Source: Leeuwenhoekiella polynyae (GTDB taxonomy: Bacteria > Bacteroidota > Bacteroidia > Flavobacteriales > Flavobacteriaceae). From it: a stretch of 64,000 nt of DNA. The stretch lies in the NCBI RefSeq assembly GCF_004104075.1, contig NZ_QOVK01000003.1:62001-126000 (forward strand), read 5' to 3'. This document shows, piece by piece, positions 37,950 to 46,954 of this stretch. The number at the start of each line of letters is the position of its first letter. The first letter of the stretch is position 1. The notes under the pieces are model-generated. The model saw nothing but the letters and a program-made list of their open reading frames with translations, did no database searches and was not told the origin of the DNA. A program made the position numbers and the translations under genes.

Positions 37950-39352
37950 AAAATCGCTTTTAATGCTTCAACACAAGCCCTGGTTGTTTTTTCTAGGGGT
38001 TTACCCACTTGCATTGCGATAAGTTTTTTTCGGTTTTCCAGATCAAGTTCAGGATTTTCCAGGTAGGCGTTTACCGCGTTAAAAAGTTCGTCTTCGTTCT
38101 TTGCAATCTTCACCGCACCACTCTTAACCACATTGTCATAATGCTCATACTGCAAAAACCGTTGATCGTTGTAGAGTCCGTTATTCCCATTCCCAAAGGC
38201 CGTGTTGACAACCGGCTTCTCAAACAACATAAAATCAAGGCTCATAGTAGATAACATATTGACGTTGAGATCGCAAAATTTAAGAATTGCTTTAAGCATA
38301 CTCAGATCCTCAAGATTAGGTACGCGTTGCGACCATGGCTCAGGGTGCCCCTCACGGGTAAGTTCCCATTTGGGGTGATTCCATTTGATTTCCGAATACT
38401 TCGCTTTAGTTTCTGCAAAGCGGCTCTCGTCTTCCGCAGGCGAGGTACGTACCAGGAGTTGGCAGGGTTCAATCGCTCCGTTGCGAATACCCTCGGCCAG
38501 GGTTGCGATCACCAAAGGATCGTTTGGTCCTATGGTTGCGTCGGCACAGCTGTAACACAGGATTTTTTTTTCGGAATTTAGGCCAAAAGTTGCATAAAAC
38601 TCAGCCCTTGGAATGTCAAATTGAGGTAATACATAGGGTTCAAATTGCGGCGTACCTACTATGGAAACGGCTTCGGGTTTTGTAAAGGGATAAAACCGAA
38701 GCAACTCGTTTTTCATCAATTCACTCCAAACTAAAAAATAGTCAAAGCTTGCCGCCATCCTGCCCTTCGAGGCCAAATTATCCCACGAAAAGATAAAGGA
38801 TGCAGTGGGTATTTTTAATTTTTTCGCCCAAAAAACCAACGTAGCAATAAATGGGGGACGCTGATGGGTAAAAAACAATAAATCGGGTTGGTGTTCCTGC
38901 ACTAATTGCCCGTATTGTTTTACGACAGCATCATCAGCAAAGCTTTGTTCCTGAAAGTTCTCATACTTAAGAATGTTCTTTTCACTATGAAAAACCGAAC
39001 TGACCGCATAAACTGCACGAACTAGCAGACCGTGCGGACTCCAGCTTTTAGCCTTATTCATCTCGTAATTATCTGCGATTCCCGGGTTGGTTTTATGCTT
39101 TTGAAGGTGCGCGACTTCTTTGAGTTTACGCCAGAACCAATTCTTCTTAGTCTCGGTAAAAACCGGAAGTTCAACAATCGTGAATTTCGCTGCATCCAGC
39201 TCAGGAAAAGCAGTATTGGGAAGTCCGGAAAAGATGACTATTTTATGAAAAGAGCGTGCCGCCTCATCAAGAAATGTACTTAATACGAAGTTGCGAAAAC
39301 CAACACCATCTGTAATGACAATTCCTAGAGTTTTTGGGGATTCAGAATTCAA
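37946..39352 (-). CDS. GT-B-like glycosyltransferase of uncertain family
   Basis: A 468-residue protein with a two-domain GT-B look. The N-terminal half has LGIVITDGVGFRNFVLS, DLLFFTHQRPPFIATL and FIFSWDNLASKGRMA. The C-terminal half has KKILCYSCADATIGPNDP and LNVNMLSTMSLDFMLFEKPVVNTAF, which recalls the donor-binding region of CDP-glycerol/ribitol transferases and related polysialic-type enzymes. I cannot place it in a CAZy family by eye. It directly follows neuC (66 bp), so it is a candidate to transfer the sialic acid or its precursor, but this is only inferred from position. Confidence 0.6.
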   Translation of the reverse strand: MNSESPKTLGIVITDGVGFRNFVLSTFLDEAARSFHKIVIFSGLPNTAFPELDAAKFTIVELPVFTETKKNWFWRKLKEVAHLQKHKTNPGIADNYEMNKAKSWSPHGLLVRAVYAVSSVFHSEKNILKYENFQEQSFADDAVVKQYGQLVQEHQPDLLFFTHQRPPFIATLVFWAKKLKIPTASFIFSWDNLASKGRMAASFDYFLVWSELMKNELLRFYPFTKPEAVSIVGTPQFEPYVLPQFDIPRAEFYATFGLNSEKKILCYSCADATIGPNDPLVIATLAEGIRNGAIEPCQLLVRTSPAEDESRFAETKAKYSEIKWNHPKWELTREGHPEPWSQRVPNLEDLSMLKAILKFCDLNVNMLSTMSLDFMLFEKPVVNTAFGNGNNGLYNDQRFLQYEHYDNVVKSGAVKIAKNEDELFNAVNAYLENPELDLENRKKLIAMQVGKPLEKTTRACVEALKAIL

Positions 39353-39418
39353 AATTGAAGATTTGGAGATTGGGGTTATTGAAAATGTAATTCTGCTTTT
39401 GTATTTTTATTTTTCAGG

Positions 39419-40540
39419 CTAAAGATCCCGGAATTGTTTCTGATGATCAATTTGCCAAAATGTTTTGGTTCTTAATGTTTCCAGAAATCCGCAGGCGGCT
39501 GTTTTAGCCGATTTTTTGCCTTTTGGTTTTACGTTTACTGCTTTCGCGGAAGCAATACCGGCGGAAATAGCTGCTTTTGTATTATCTACGTGAATGATGC
39601 TATCTGTTTTTAAATCGCGGTTTTCCTGGCGTCTGCCAACATTAACAGTGGGTATCCCTAAATAGGGTGCCTCGTGAATCCCAGCACTACTGTTTCCTAT
39701 CAAAAAATCTGCGTTTTTGAGCAAGGTAATAAAATATTCAAACCGCAAGGACGGAAAAAGCCTGAATCTGGGATGGCCTTCAAATTGCTGATAAGCCTCT
39801 AAAATTGCCGAGGACCCGAGGTCATTATTGGGATAAATCACAATATAATCCTGATCATCTTCCAAAAGGGCTTCTGCAAAATCAGCTGCGTGAGCCGCTG
39901 TTTCCTGATGCGCGGTGGTCACCGAATGAAATAAGACTACTGCATAATTTTTAAAAGGAATATCGTAGTAGTCTTTTGCAGTTTTTAAAGGCGGAAGGCT
40001 ATCACTAAATAAAACATCCAAATCAGCCGAGCCGATATTGAAAATACTGCTATCGAGTTCACCCATTTGCACCAGGCGTTTAGCTGCTGTTTCGTGAGAG
40101 ACAAAATGAATGTGACTCAATTTACTAACCGAATGCCGAATGAGTTCGTCAACGGTCCCCGAAAGTTCGCCTCCTTCAATATGACCCACCAAAATATTAT
40201 TTAAAGAACCCACAATCGCCCCTGCCAGGGCTTCAACCCGGTCGCCGTGAACGATAATCAAGTCCGGTTGAACAGTCTTTACATAGGTAGAAAAACCTTC
40301 AATGGTTTTAGCCAGGGTCAGATCCATCGTTGCCTCAGAGGTATGATTGGGAAAGCGATAAATATTTTGAAAACCGGCCTTTTCGATCTCAATAACGGTA
40401 AGACCATATTGCTCCAGCAAGTGCATGCCTGTAGCAAAAATACCATAATCAAAATCTGATGCATCGTTTAACGCTTGTATGAGGGATTTCAGTTTCCCAA
40501 AATCTGCCCGCGTACCGCTGAGGAAGGCTATTTTTCTCAA
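39419..40540 (-). CDS. neuC: UDP-N-acetylglucosamine 2-epimerase, hydrolysing type
   Basis: A 373-residue enzyme of the NeuC/LegG type, which turns UDP-GlcNAc (or a modified form) into free ManNAc plus UDP. It starts KIAFLSGTRADFGKLKSLI. The UDP-binding and catalytic region has IIVHGDRVEALAGAI, GHIEGGELSGTVDE and RHSVSKLSHIHF. Near the C-terminus SSAGIHEAPYLGIPTVNVG completes the donor site. It works with neuB and neuA of the same locus to make CMP-sialic acid. Its start overlaps the stop of the fucosyltransferase-like gene by 4 bp. Confidence 0.92.
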   Translation of the reverse strand: MRKIAFLSGTRADFGKLKSLIQALNDASDFDYGIFATGMHLLEQYGLTVIEIEKAGFQNIYRFPNHTSEATMDLTLAKTIEGFSTYVKTVQPDLIIVHGDRVEALAGAIVGSLNNILVGHIEGGELSGTVDELIRHSVSKLSHIHFVSHETAAKRLVQMGELDSSIFNIGSADLDVLFSDSLPPLKTAKDYYDIPFKNYAVVLFHSVTTAHQETAAHAADFAEALLEDDQDYIVIYPNNDLGSSAILEAYQQFEGHPRFRLFPSLRFEYFITLLKNADFLIGNSSAGIHEAPYLGIPTVNVGRRQENRDLKTDSIIHVDNTKAAISAGIASAKAVNVKPKGKKSAKTAACGFLETLRTKTFWQIDHQKQFRDL

Positions 40541-41463
40541 AGCAATTTTGATTTTACAAAGAACTTTTCCGGAAAGAAACGGTAGTTAGCGTAAGGCTCA
40601 TTCAGCATTTCGACTTCCAAATTTGGATTAAAAATCACAGAACAACCACTTAAAATAGAGGCTGTTTTAATTAGTTTATTACACTCAGAAAGAATTAGAC
40701 AATCAATTAAAGCCTCCCGATTGATTTCCCTTAGATTCTTTGAAGTTATATGAATTGGCTTCCCATTTTTAGATCGGTTAACCGAACGGGTTAGGATATA
40801 CTCGTTTCCAAAATGAGCGGTCATATAATCGATAAAATTATAATCATCACTAGCTAAAAAAAATTGAGTGTTCTCAGAGTCATTTAATAATTTGGTATGC
40901 ATAATCTCTTTTACCTGCTCATATGATACCGCAGGAGCTTCGCTTGTCTTGTCTGTACCCCTGTAATGCACTCCGATAATACGGTTCGTTTTAAAATGAT
41001 CTGTAATATAGTTTTGCACAAATTCAATTACACCCGTATCGATTTCTAAATACTTTTTGACTAAATAATTAGCTCGATCCAAATTTAGACGTGAATTGTA
41101 ATCCCAGGTTCTGGACAAACCTAAATCCTTAAAAGAGCGCATCGCAGCATAGCGCAGAAAAAAAAGTTTTTCACCCCCCTTTTTTAACTGTATTAATTCC
41201 GAAAAGCTCTTTGATCCTATTCTTTTGGAAGGGTTGGTTACGATCACATAAGGCTGAATCCCTTCAATATCACAATATTCAAGAATCTCAAGCAACCAAA
41301 TAAAATTTGCACCAAATCCCATTTTAGAAAAAACCTCAACAGCAAACACCCCTTTAGATTTGCTTTCTAAAATGATTCTTTTATTGCGCTCTAGGCGAAG
41401 GTTAAAATAATAATCCATTCCTCGTTGATATGCAGAGTTTAGGAATAATTTTATGGAACTCAT
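40537..41463 (-). CDS. Fucosyltransferase-like protein (NodZ/GT23-type motif)
   Basis: A 308-residue protein. The motif [13 protein letters not shown] (about 160-172) resembles the GDP-fucose-binding loop VHxRxTDK of NodZ/FUT8 (GT23) and related O-fucosyltransferases. Downstream, [17 protein letters not shown] and [22 protein letters not shown] fit the second and third conserved regions of that superfamily. It may transfer fucose or a similar deoxysugar from a GDP donor. It lies between neuC and neuB, overlapping both by 4 bp, and is more AT-rich than they are. No GDP-fucose synthesis genes are in the window. Confidence 0.65.
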   Translation of the reverse strand: MSSIKLFLNSAYQRGMDYYFNLRLERNKRIILESKSKGVFAVEVFSKMGFGANFIWLLEILEYCDIEGIQPYVIVTNPSKRIGSKSFSELIQLKKGGEKLFFLRYAAMRSFKDLGLSRTWDYNSRLNLDRANYLVKKYLEIDTGVIEFVQNYITDHFKTNRIIGVHYRGTDKTSEAPAVSYEQVKEIMHTKLLNDSENTQFFLASDDYNFIDYMTAHFGNEYILTRSVNRSKNGKPIHITSKNLREINREALIDCLILSECNKLIKTASILSGCSVIFNPNLEVEMLNEPYANYRFFPEKFFVKSKLL

Positions 41464-42539
41464 TGAATATCGCTCGCTCTCAATTGTTCATCTTCAGCAA
41501 TTGCGCGTGTTGCTTTTTTCCCAAGAATATCTTCAAAATGTTCGGCCAATATCTCACCGGTTCCCGGCCGTTTTACCCATATGTTTTTTTCCGTAAAGAC
41601 TTCTCCCTTTTCGATCGGAGCGATGGTACAAAGGGTTGCGAATGCAAAATCAATAGTTACCTGTTCTTCCTCTGCGGGAGCTTTTTCGCCCCCGCGCATC
41701 TGCCAGATTTCATTACTGGATTTTATGAGTTCGCTGCAGGCTTTCTCGTCCATACTGCAAACAATATCCGGCCCTGTGCGCCGCATATGATCTGTAAAAT
41801 GACGTTCTAAAATGGAGGCGCCTAAAGCAATTGCACCCAGACAGGCATTGTTATTCAACGTATGATCTGATAAACCAAAAGGTACATCGGGAAATGCCTC
41901 GTGCACTTGAGTCATTGCACCGAGTCGGACTAAATGCGTAGGCGTAGGATATAAATTGGTAGTATGCAGCAAAGCGAAAGGTGTACCGGCGTCTTTAAAA
42001 ATTTGAACTGCTTTAGAAATACTTTCAATGGTATTCATCCCTGTACTAAGGATAACCGGTTTGCCAAAGGCTGCAATGTGTTTTAGCAAGGGATAATTAT
42101 TGCATTCTCCCGAACCGATTTTATAGGCCGCAACATTCATAGTCTGAAGCCGGTTTGCTGCAGCGCGGGAAAAAGGTGTGGAGATGAAAATCATTCCTTT
42201 TTCTTCCACATAGTTTTTTAAGGCAATTTCATCAACTTCATCAAGCGCGCAACGTTTCATAATCTCGTAGATAGAAATAGCTGCATTCCCGGGTATTACT
42301 TTTTTAGCAGCACCACTCATTTCATCTTCAACAATGTGTGTCTGGTGTTTGACGACCTCAACGCCGGCCCGATAAGCTGCATCAACCATCTCCTTAGCCA
42401 CTTGAAGCGAACCTTCGTGATTGATGCCTATTTCGGCTATGACAAGTGGCGGATAATCCCGTCCTATTTTACGACTTTCGATTTGGATGTATGGGTTCAA
42501 GGTTTTGAATTTTTTAAGCAAAACTGATATGACTTTCAA
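41460..42539 (-). CDS. neuB: N-acetylneuraminate synthase (NeuB family)
   Basis: A 359-residue enzyme that condenses ManNAc (or a related hexose) with phosphoenolpyruvate to form a nonulosonic acid. The TIM barrel has [87 protein letters not shown] and [18 protein letters not shown]-terminal antifreeze-like SAF domain (about 300-359) ends with [14 protein letters not shown]. Since no LegB/LegC/PseB/PseC genes are seen here, N-acetylneuraminic acid is the simplest product, but legionaminic acid is not excluded. Confidence 0.93.
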   Translation of the reverse strand: MKVISVLLKKFKTLNPYIQIESRKIGRDYPPLVIAEIGINHEGSLQVAKEMVDAAYRAGVEVVKHQTHIVEDEMSGAAKKVIPGNAAISIYEIMKRCALDEVDEIALKNYVEEKGMIFISTPFSRAAANRLQTMNVAAYKIGSGECNNYPLLKHIAAFGKPVILSTGMNTIESISKAVQIFKDAGTPFALLHTTNLYPTPTHLVRLGAMTQVHEAFPDVPFGLSDHTLNNNACLGAIALGASILERHFTDHMRRTGPDIVCSMDEKACSELIKSSNEIWQMRGGEKAPAEEEQVTIDFAFATLCTIAPIEKGEVFTEKNIWVKRPGTGEILAEHFEDILGKKATRAIAEDEQLRASDIQ

Positions 42540-42540
42540 T

Positions 42541-43323
42541 TCAAAATTTATCAGGCCTTTTGATCAAAAGTTTTAAATGAATAATCAGTTTCTTGACTGT
42601 ATAATATAAATCTGAAAATAGATTACTGAAAATTTTTAGACAAGATCCCAAAAACGACTTTATAGCATATTTGAGACTTATATCTTTATGCCAGAGTTGA
42701 TAGGCTCCGATGAGTTCATTCTTATAACGAAAAAACTGCTGTTTCTTGGTGCGTTTAATATCATAACAAAAGATAGCAGGAGCTAGAACAATGTCATACC
42801 CGGCTTTCAAAACACGTACTGACCATTCCTTATCTTCAAATGTTGTAATATCAGACTTGAATTTATGTTTCTGCCAAACCTTTTTATTAAAAGCTGAACC
42901 ACAAAATATAAGTCCTGATTTATTAGGATCTTTTTGGGAACTTACTCCATCAATATAATTGACGTAATCATTAGGATTATGAATACAGCGAACTCCAGCC
43001 AGATTTTGATTTTTCTCAAATTCAAGACTAATTAATGTAAAAAAATCGTGACTAACAGGATAAGCGTGTGCACTAAAAATAACAACAATAGGGAAGTTTG
43101 CCAGTTGTGCAGCTGTGTTCGCGCTTCCCCCGTAGCTAAACTTTTCAATAGTTTCAAATCGTACCTGGTATTTTTGAGCTATCTCACTACTCAAGTCTAT
43201 AGAACAATTGTCTAATACTATTATCTCATTGATTTGATCAGAGTACCGTGAAGTAAGGTTTTTCAAAAGAAACTCGAGAGCCTGACTTTGATTTTTGTTA
43301 CGGATAACTACGGAAATATCCAA
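42541..43323 (-). CDS. Glycosyltransferase family 2 (GT-A)
   Basis: A 260-residue glycosyltransferase: [20 protein letters not shown] at the N-terminus, [19 protein letters not shown], and [15 protein letters not shown] where a DXD metal site is usual. The S-A-H-A sequence here replaces it, a variation known in some rhamnosyl-type GT2 enzymes. [16 protein letters not shown] supplies the catalytic-base region. A basic C-terminal tail follows. It lies 1 bp after neuB in the opposite reading sense of transcription order, that is, just upstream of neuB. Confidence 0.85.
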   Translation of the reverse strand: MDISVVIRNKNQSQALEFLLKNLTSRYSDQINEIIVLDNCSIDLSSEIAQKYQVRFETIEKFSYGGSANTAAQLANFPIVVIFSAHAYPVSHDFFTLISLEFEKNQNLAGVRCIHNPNDYVNYIDGVSSQKDPNKSGLIFCGSAFNKKVWQKHKFKSDITTFEDKEWSVRVLKAGYDIVLAPAIFCYDIKRTKKQQFFRYKNELIGAYQLWHKDISLKYAIKSFLGSCLKIFSNLFSDLYYTVKKLIIHLKLLIKRPDKF

Positions 43324-43353
43324 GTGATTCTACTGCTTTTAGTTTAAGAAAAA

Positions 43354-44031
43354 TTAAGGGGTATCTCTGTAATTATTATAGAAAAATTCAGCCTTTAGAA
43401 AATCAGCTTCCGTATCAATATCGATTTCCGCAAAAGGATGATCAATAAGTAATGGATAGTTGTTTTTCCCGAGAAGTTTACCCTGATTTAATATTTCAGT
43501 TTTGAAAATATAAAGCAAACCGTTCTCATAATATAACGGCTCCAAATCCTGACTACGCTGACCCATTTTATAATTGTAAGGTATAAATCGACCATCAGAA
43601 ATAGTTCCCAGTTTATGTTTATTTCGGGAAACGGTCATTAGACTATCACAATCCCCCCATTCAAAAATCGCGATGGCTTCTTTAAGAAGACCTTTTGGTC
43701 TCAAAGGATTTGTAGGCTGTAACAAAATAACCGCATCGTATTTTTTTTGCAGTTGATCTACTGCGTGTTGCAAAGCTGTAATTACTGGCTCTTGGTGACC
43801 TGATAATGCATCGGGTCTGTTAATAACCTTAATGCCATTTTGATTAGCAAAGTCTAAAATAGCAGTATCGTTTGAGGTAATTATAACATCCTTAAAACCA
43901 TTTTCTAAAGCATAAGTAATGCTATGCCCCACAAGTGGCTTTTCTCCCAATCGTCGCATATTTTTTCCAGGAAGTCTTTCCGAACCGGCTCGTGCTGGGA
44001 TTAGAACTATATAGTTTTTGACAAATTTCAG
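43354..44031 (-). CDS. neuA: CMP-N-acetylneuraminate cytidylyltransferase, non-ATG start
   Basis: The enzyme joins CMP to sialic acid. The reading frame from the first ATG (43959) lacks the N-terminal nucleotide loop. Reading upstream in the same frame gives KFVKNYIVLIPARAGSERL then PGKN, the conserved CTP-binding motif, so translation must begin upstream of that ATG. The first plausible codon after the preceding TAA is CTG at 44029-44031, giving 225 residues, a normal length. Other motifs are LLQPTNPLRP, DSLMTVSRN and the metal-binding EIDIDTEADF. No ATG, GTG or TTG is available in the right place. The methyltransferase gene ends 3 bp upstream in the same frame. Confidence 0.8.
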   Translation of the reverse strand: MKFVKNYIVLIPARAGSERLPGKNMRRLGEKPLVGHSITYALENGFKDVIITSNDTAILDFANQNGIKVINRPDALSGHQEPVITALQHAVDQLQKKYDAVILLQPTNPLRPKGLLKEAIAIFEWGDCDSLMTVSRNKHKLGTISDGRFIPYNYKMGQRSQDLEPLYYENGLLYIFKTEILNQGKLLGKNNYPLLIDHPFAEIDIDTEADFLKAEFFYNNYRDTP

Positions 44032-44034
44032 ATT

Positions 44035-44811
44035 TTAATCTTTTTCAGGATAGTTATTATTTATAAGAAAATTAGATTTCTCTGTATTAGCTCCTTTATA
44101 AATAAAAATCATGTTATGGTAAAAGTGCATACTGAGAATGTTTAAATCAAAATAGGATGGTTCTGATTTTGGATCTATGAATTCGGCGTAATTTAATCCA
44201 TCTACTAATGATTTGAAATAGGTCATAATCGTAACTTCAGACGTATTTCGATCCAGGCAACCTCCAAATTTTGGCCAATAAGATGTTTGTACATCTTCGA
44301 TAACATATATTCCTCCAGGATTCAGCTTTTCAAACAAAAAATTAAATGTCTCTATTACGTGCTCGTTTAGATGGCTTCCATCATCGATAATAATGTCTAA
44401 ACTGCCTATTTCTTTGAGCATTCTATTTAAAAAAACAAAGTCAACCTGACTACCTTGATAAATTTTTATTCTCTTTTCCTCCAGATTGCTTTTATCATAA
44501 ATATCAAGACCAAAAATACTCGCGTGCCGAAAGTATCTCTTCCACATCCTTAAAGACTCTCCTCCTTTATTGGGATTATTATACCCCCCTACTCCTATTT
44601 CTAAAAGTTTTAAATTTTCACTTCGAAATTTATGAAAATGCTGAGAGTAATGCTTAGTGTAGAAATGAGTTCCAAATTTGTCTGTCCCATAATATGAACC
44701 CAATCTGTCAAGATTTTTACTATTGAGATTAATTCTTAAAGAATTGTAATAAGACTTTACTTTGTATCTCCAAGCTTTGGGAATTTGAGTTTTAATTTTT
44801 TTTGGTACCAT
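44035..44811 (-). CDS. SAM-dependent methyltransferase (MycE/TylF-like)
   Basis: A 258-residue protein. It has LGSYYGTDKFGTHFYTKHYS, then the SAM-binding loop KLLEIGVGGYNNPNKGGES and ASIFGLDIYDKS. SLDIIIDDGSHLNEHVIETF is the metal/catalytic region seen in macrocin and mycinamicin sugar O-methyltransferases, and GGIYVIEDVQTSYWPKF follows. It probably methylates a hydroxyl on a sugar of the glycan. Its frame runs through its TAA directly into neuA. It follows a GT2 gene after 4 bp. Confidence 0.82.
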   Translation of the reverse strand: MVPKKIKTQIPKAWRYKVKSYYNSLRINLNSKNLDRLGSYYGTDKFGTHFYTKHYSQHFHKFRSENLKLLEIGVGGYNNPNKGGESLRMWKRYFRHASIFGLDIYDKSNLEEKRIKIYQGSQVDFVFLNRMLKEIGSLDIIIDDGSHLNEHVIETFNFLFEKLNPGGIYVIEDVQTSYWPKFGGCLDRNTSEVTIMTYFKSLVDGLNYAEFIDPKSEPSYFDLNILSMHFYHNMIFIYKGANTEKSNFLINNNYPEKD

Positions 44812-44815
44812 CGTT

Positions 44816-45703
44816 TTAAATTCTTGGTGCAGGTAGATCTCTCATTTTTTGCAATGTATCTAATTTTAAAACCTTCCTATATTTGGGTAATTCGAAAACA
44901 AAGAGGGTCGTGGCGATCCCTGCTTGAAAAAAATTAAAAAAAAATGTTCTATTCAATACAGCATATTTAGTGAAATTATGATGATAAAGTCTCCCTAGTT
45001 TATACAACCAGAAGCGAAAAGGATAATAGACCAAATAAAATTTTGAAGAATTTATCAATTGATTTTTAAATCGATATTGATTATGACCTTGTTTCTTTCT
45101 CGTTGAAAGGTTAACCCTATGTAAAACAACCAGATCTGAAGAAAATAAAATATCAAAACCGCAATCAAGCACCTCAACAGAAACACAAGATTCTTCTCCA
45201 TATATCTTCATCCAGGTAGGGAAGCCATTCGTTTTGAAGTATACCTCTCTTTTAATTGCAAAACCACATCCAATAAATTCGCTACAGAGAAACTCTCCTC
45301 TAACTTTATTTTGAACTTCATTGTATACATTTAAGTCTCTTATCTCTCTAAATGCCAAAATCCCAACTTTTGGATTGGATTTAAACAATTTTTGCGCAGT
45401 ACAAATGAAATCCTTCTCTACAGGATAAGCATCGTCATCAAACCCGAATATAATTGCTCCCTTTGTTCTTTTATATAACTTATTTCTTGCGGGAGAAGCT
45501 CCAATTGATTCTTGAAGAATTAACCATTGAAAGTCTGAGAATTTCTCGGCTAATAAATACGAATCATCACAACAACCGTCAAGACATATCAAAACTTCTG
45601 CTTGGTTTAAGTCAACGTTGAGATTTATCCACTGAAGTGTTTTATATAGTTCTGATTTTCGGTTTTTTGAAACAATGCATATTGAAGCTTCTAGCATTCT
45701 CAA
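44816..45703 (-). CDS. Glycosyltransferase family 2 (GT-A)
   Basis: A 295-residue glycosyltransferase with ASICIVSKNRKSELYKTLQW at the start, EVLICLDGCCDDSYLLAEKF, the metal site in AIIFGFDDDAYPVEKDF, and a catalytic-base-like YGEESCVSVEVLDCGFD. The C-terminal third is rich in aromatic and basic residues, as in membrane-associated members. Its start overlaps the stop of the upstream GT4-like gene by 4 bp. AT-rich like its neighbours; donor unknown. Confidence 0.88.
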   Translation of the reverse strand: MRMLEASICIVSKNRKSELYKTLQWINLNVDLNQAEVLICLDGCCDDSYLLAEKFSDFQWLILQESIGASPARNKLYKRTKGAIIFGFDDDAYPVEKDFICTAQKLFKSNPKVGILAFREIRDLNVYNEVQNKVRGEFLCSEFIGCGFAIKREVYFKTNGFPTWMKIYGEESCVSVEVLDCGFDILFSSDLVVLHRVNLSTRKKQGHNQYRFKNQLINSSKFYLVYYPFRFWLYKLGRLYHHNFTKYAVLNRTFFFNFFQAGIATTLFVFELPKYRKVLKLDTLQKMRDLPAPRI

Positions 45704-46953
45704 TGGTTTATACTTAATATTTGATTTTTTAAATGTTCAGGTTTAAAGTACTCGATTAAATTCGGTTTGTTTAATTTCAATTCAGATCCATTCAACCACA
45801 TCTTATATAATTCACACAACTTTAAAAAAATTATATTAGCGTCGGACGGGTCTGCGTGAAATGAATAATCAACGCCTAACAGATTTAAAGTCTCGCTTTT
45901 TTTCGGTCCTATATGAAGAATAATTTTATCAACTTTAACCAGATTAGGAACTTTCGCTGGTAAAAACGGGCTAATTTCTGATTCAGCTTCCAAAACTAAA
46001 TTTACTGAAACTAAATTTTCAATTAGTTTGACCACATCGTAATTCATATTTCCTGAATACCTGAATATAGTATTAAACTGTTTGCACAATTCAGTCAAGT
46101 AGGGCTCGTGAAAAGTACCCGGTCCAATTAATAAAAGATGCGCATCCTTTTCAGAAAGTTGATAATGTAATACAAATTTCTTCCAGGCCTCAATTAGTTT
46201 GTAGGGGTTTCTATGTTCGAGTAAATTACCAGCGTGAAGCACGGTAAATTTGCCTATTATTTTATTCAAGATATCCTCTGGAATAAAATTATCGGTCAAA
46301 TTCATCTGGTCAATTTGGTGTGGAAAAACCAACCCATCTCGATGAAACCTAATATTATATTGTCCCATCCACTCTCGTAATAGAGCTGAAGGAAAAGAAA
46401 AGTATTTCGCCTTCATTGCCATTTCTTGAAAAAAAACTCTTTTCTTTCTGTCACCGGGCTCAACCCACCTATAAGGTCTCGGATAATAGGAAAAAGGGAA
46501 GGGGTCATGAATATTAGCAATCCACTTTGAGTGCCATCTATTTTGACTCAAGATTGCATAATGTGAACGGTAACTAGCCCCCTTACTTAGCGTTATCAGC
46601 CAGTTAAAATCTTCTGGATTCTCCTTACGTATCGTTCTTGCAATACTTTTAGTATCATTAAAAAAAGTAAAGGAAAAGCCGAATCTTCTTTCGAGAAATT
46701 TGGCGATTTCTATTCTAGTATACCTCTGCCAAAGCCGCTGAAATCTGCTTAGCAAAAAATAAAAGCTCCACCTATTCTCATTAATAAGAATACTTTCTGC
46801 TTTTTCAAAAAACACCTCTTTATGAGAATAATGATATACTTTCACCGAAAATCCACACTCCAATAATGCACAGATAAAGGCGTAGTTCGCTTTTCCGCCA
46901 CTACTCAAATTTACGTCGACATCTTCGGCTAGGATCAACAATTTTTTCAACAC
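45700..46953 (-). CDS. Glycosyltransferase family 4-like protein
   Basis: A 417-residue protein with a GT-B layout. The N-terminus KLLILAEDVDVNLSSGGKAN matches an acceptor-side Rossmann strand and Gly loop. The middle has ISKYF-like hydrophobic strands. The donor half starts FTVLHAGNLLEHRNPYKLIE, with HLLLIGPGTFHEPYLTEL and ISPFLPAKVPNLVKVDKIIL. The usual E-x7-E motif is changed (SEISPFLPAKV), so it is a divergent member. It could use an unusual donor. The gene follows a GT2 gene after 1 bp. Confidence 0.72.
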   Translation of the reverse strand: MLKKLLILAEDVDVNLSSGGKANYAFICALLECGFSVKVYHYSHKEVFFEKAESILINENRWSFYFLLSRFQRLWQRYTRIEIAKFLERRFGFSFTFFNDTKSIARTIRKENPEDFNWLITLSKGASYRSHYAILSQNRWHSKWIANIHDPFPFSYYPRPYRWVEPGDRKKRVFFQEMAMKAKYFSFPSALLREWMGQYNIRFHRDGLVFPHQIDQMNLTDNFIPEDILNKIIGKFTVLHAGNLLEHRNPYKLIEAWKKFVLHYQLSEKDAHLLLIGPGTFHEPYLTELCKQFNTIFRYSGNMNYDVVKLIENLVSVNLVLEAESEISPFLPAKVPNLVKVDKIILHIGPKKSETLNLLGVDYSFHADPSDANIIFLKLCELYKMWLNGSELKLNKPNLIEYFKPEHLKNQILSINH

Positions 46954-46954
46954 A

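Noticed and set aside
36853-38581. Several 60-100 codon plus-strand frames in the GC-richer glycosyltransferase genes
   Set aside because: They are antisense shadows of the GT4 genes, caused by the higher GC content; none shows a protein family pattern.
43354-43959. neuA as a 5'-truncated pseudogene
   Set aside because: The missing N-terminal motif is present upstream in the same frame, so the gene is complete apart from its unusual start codon.
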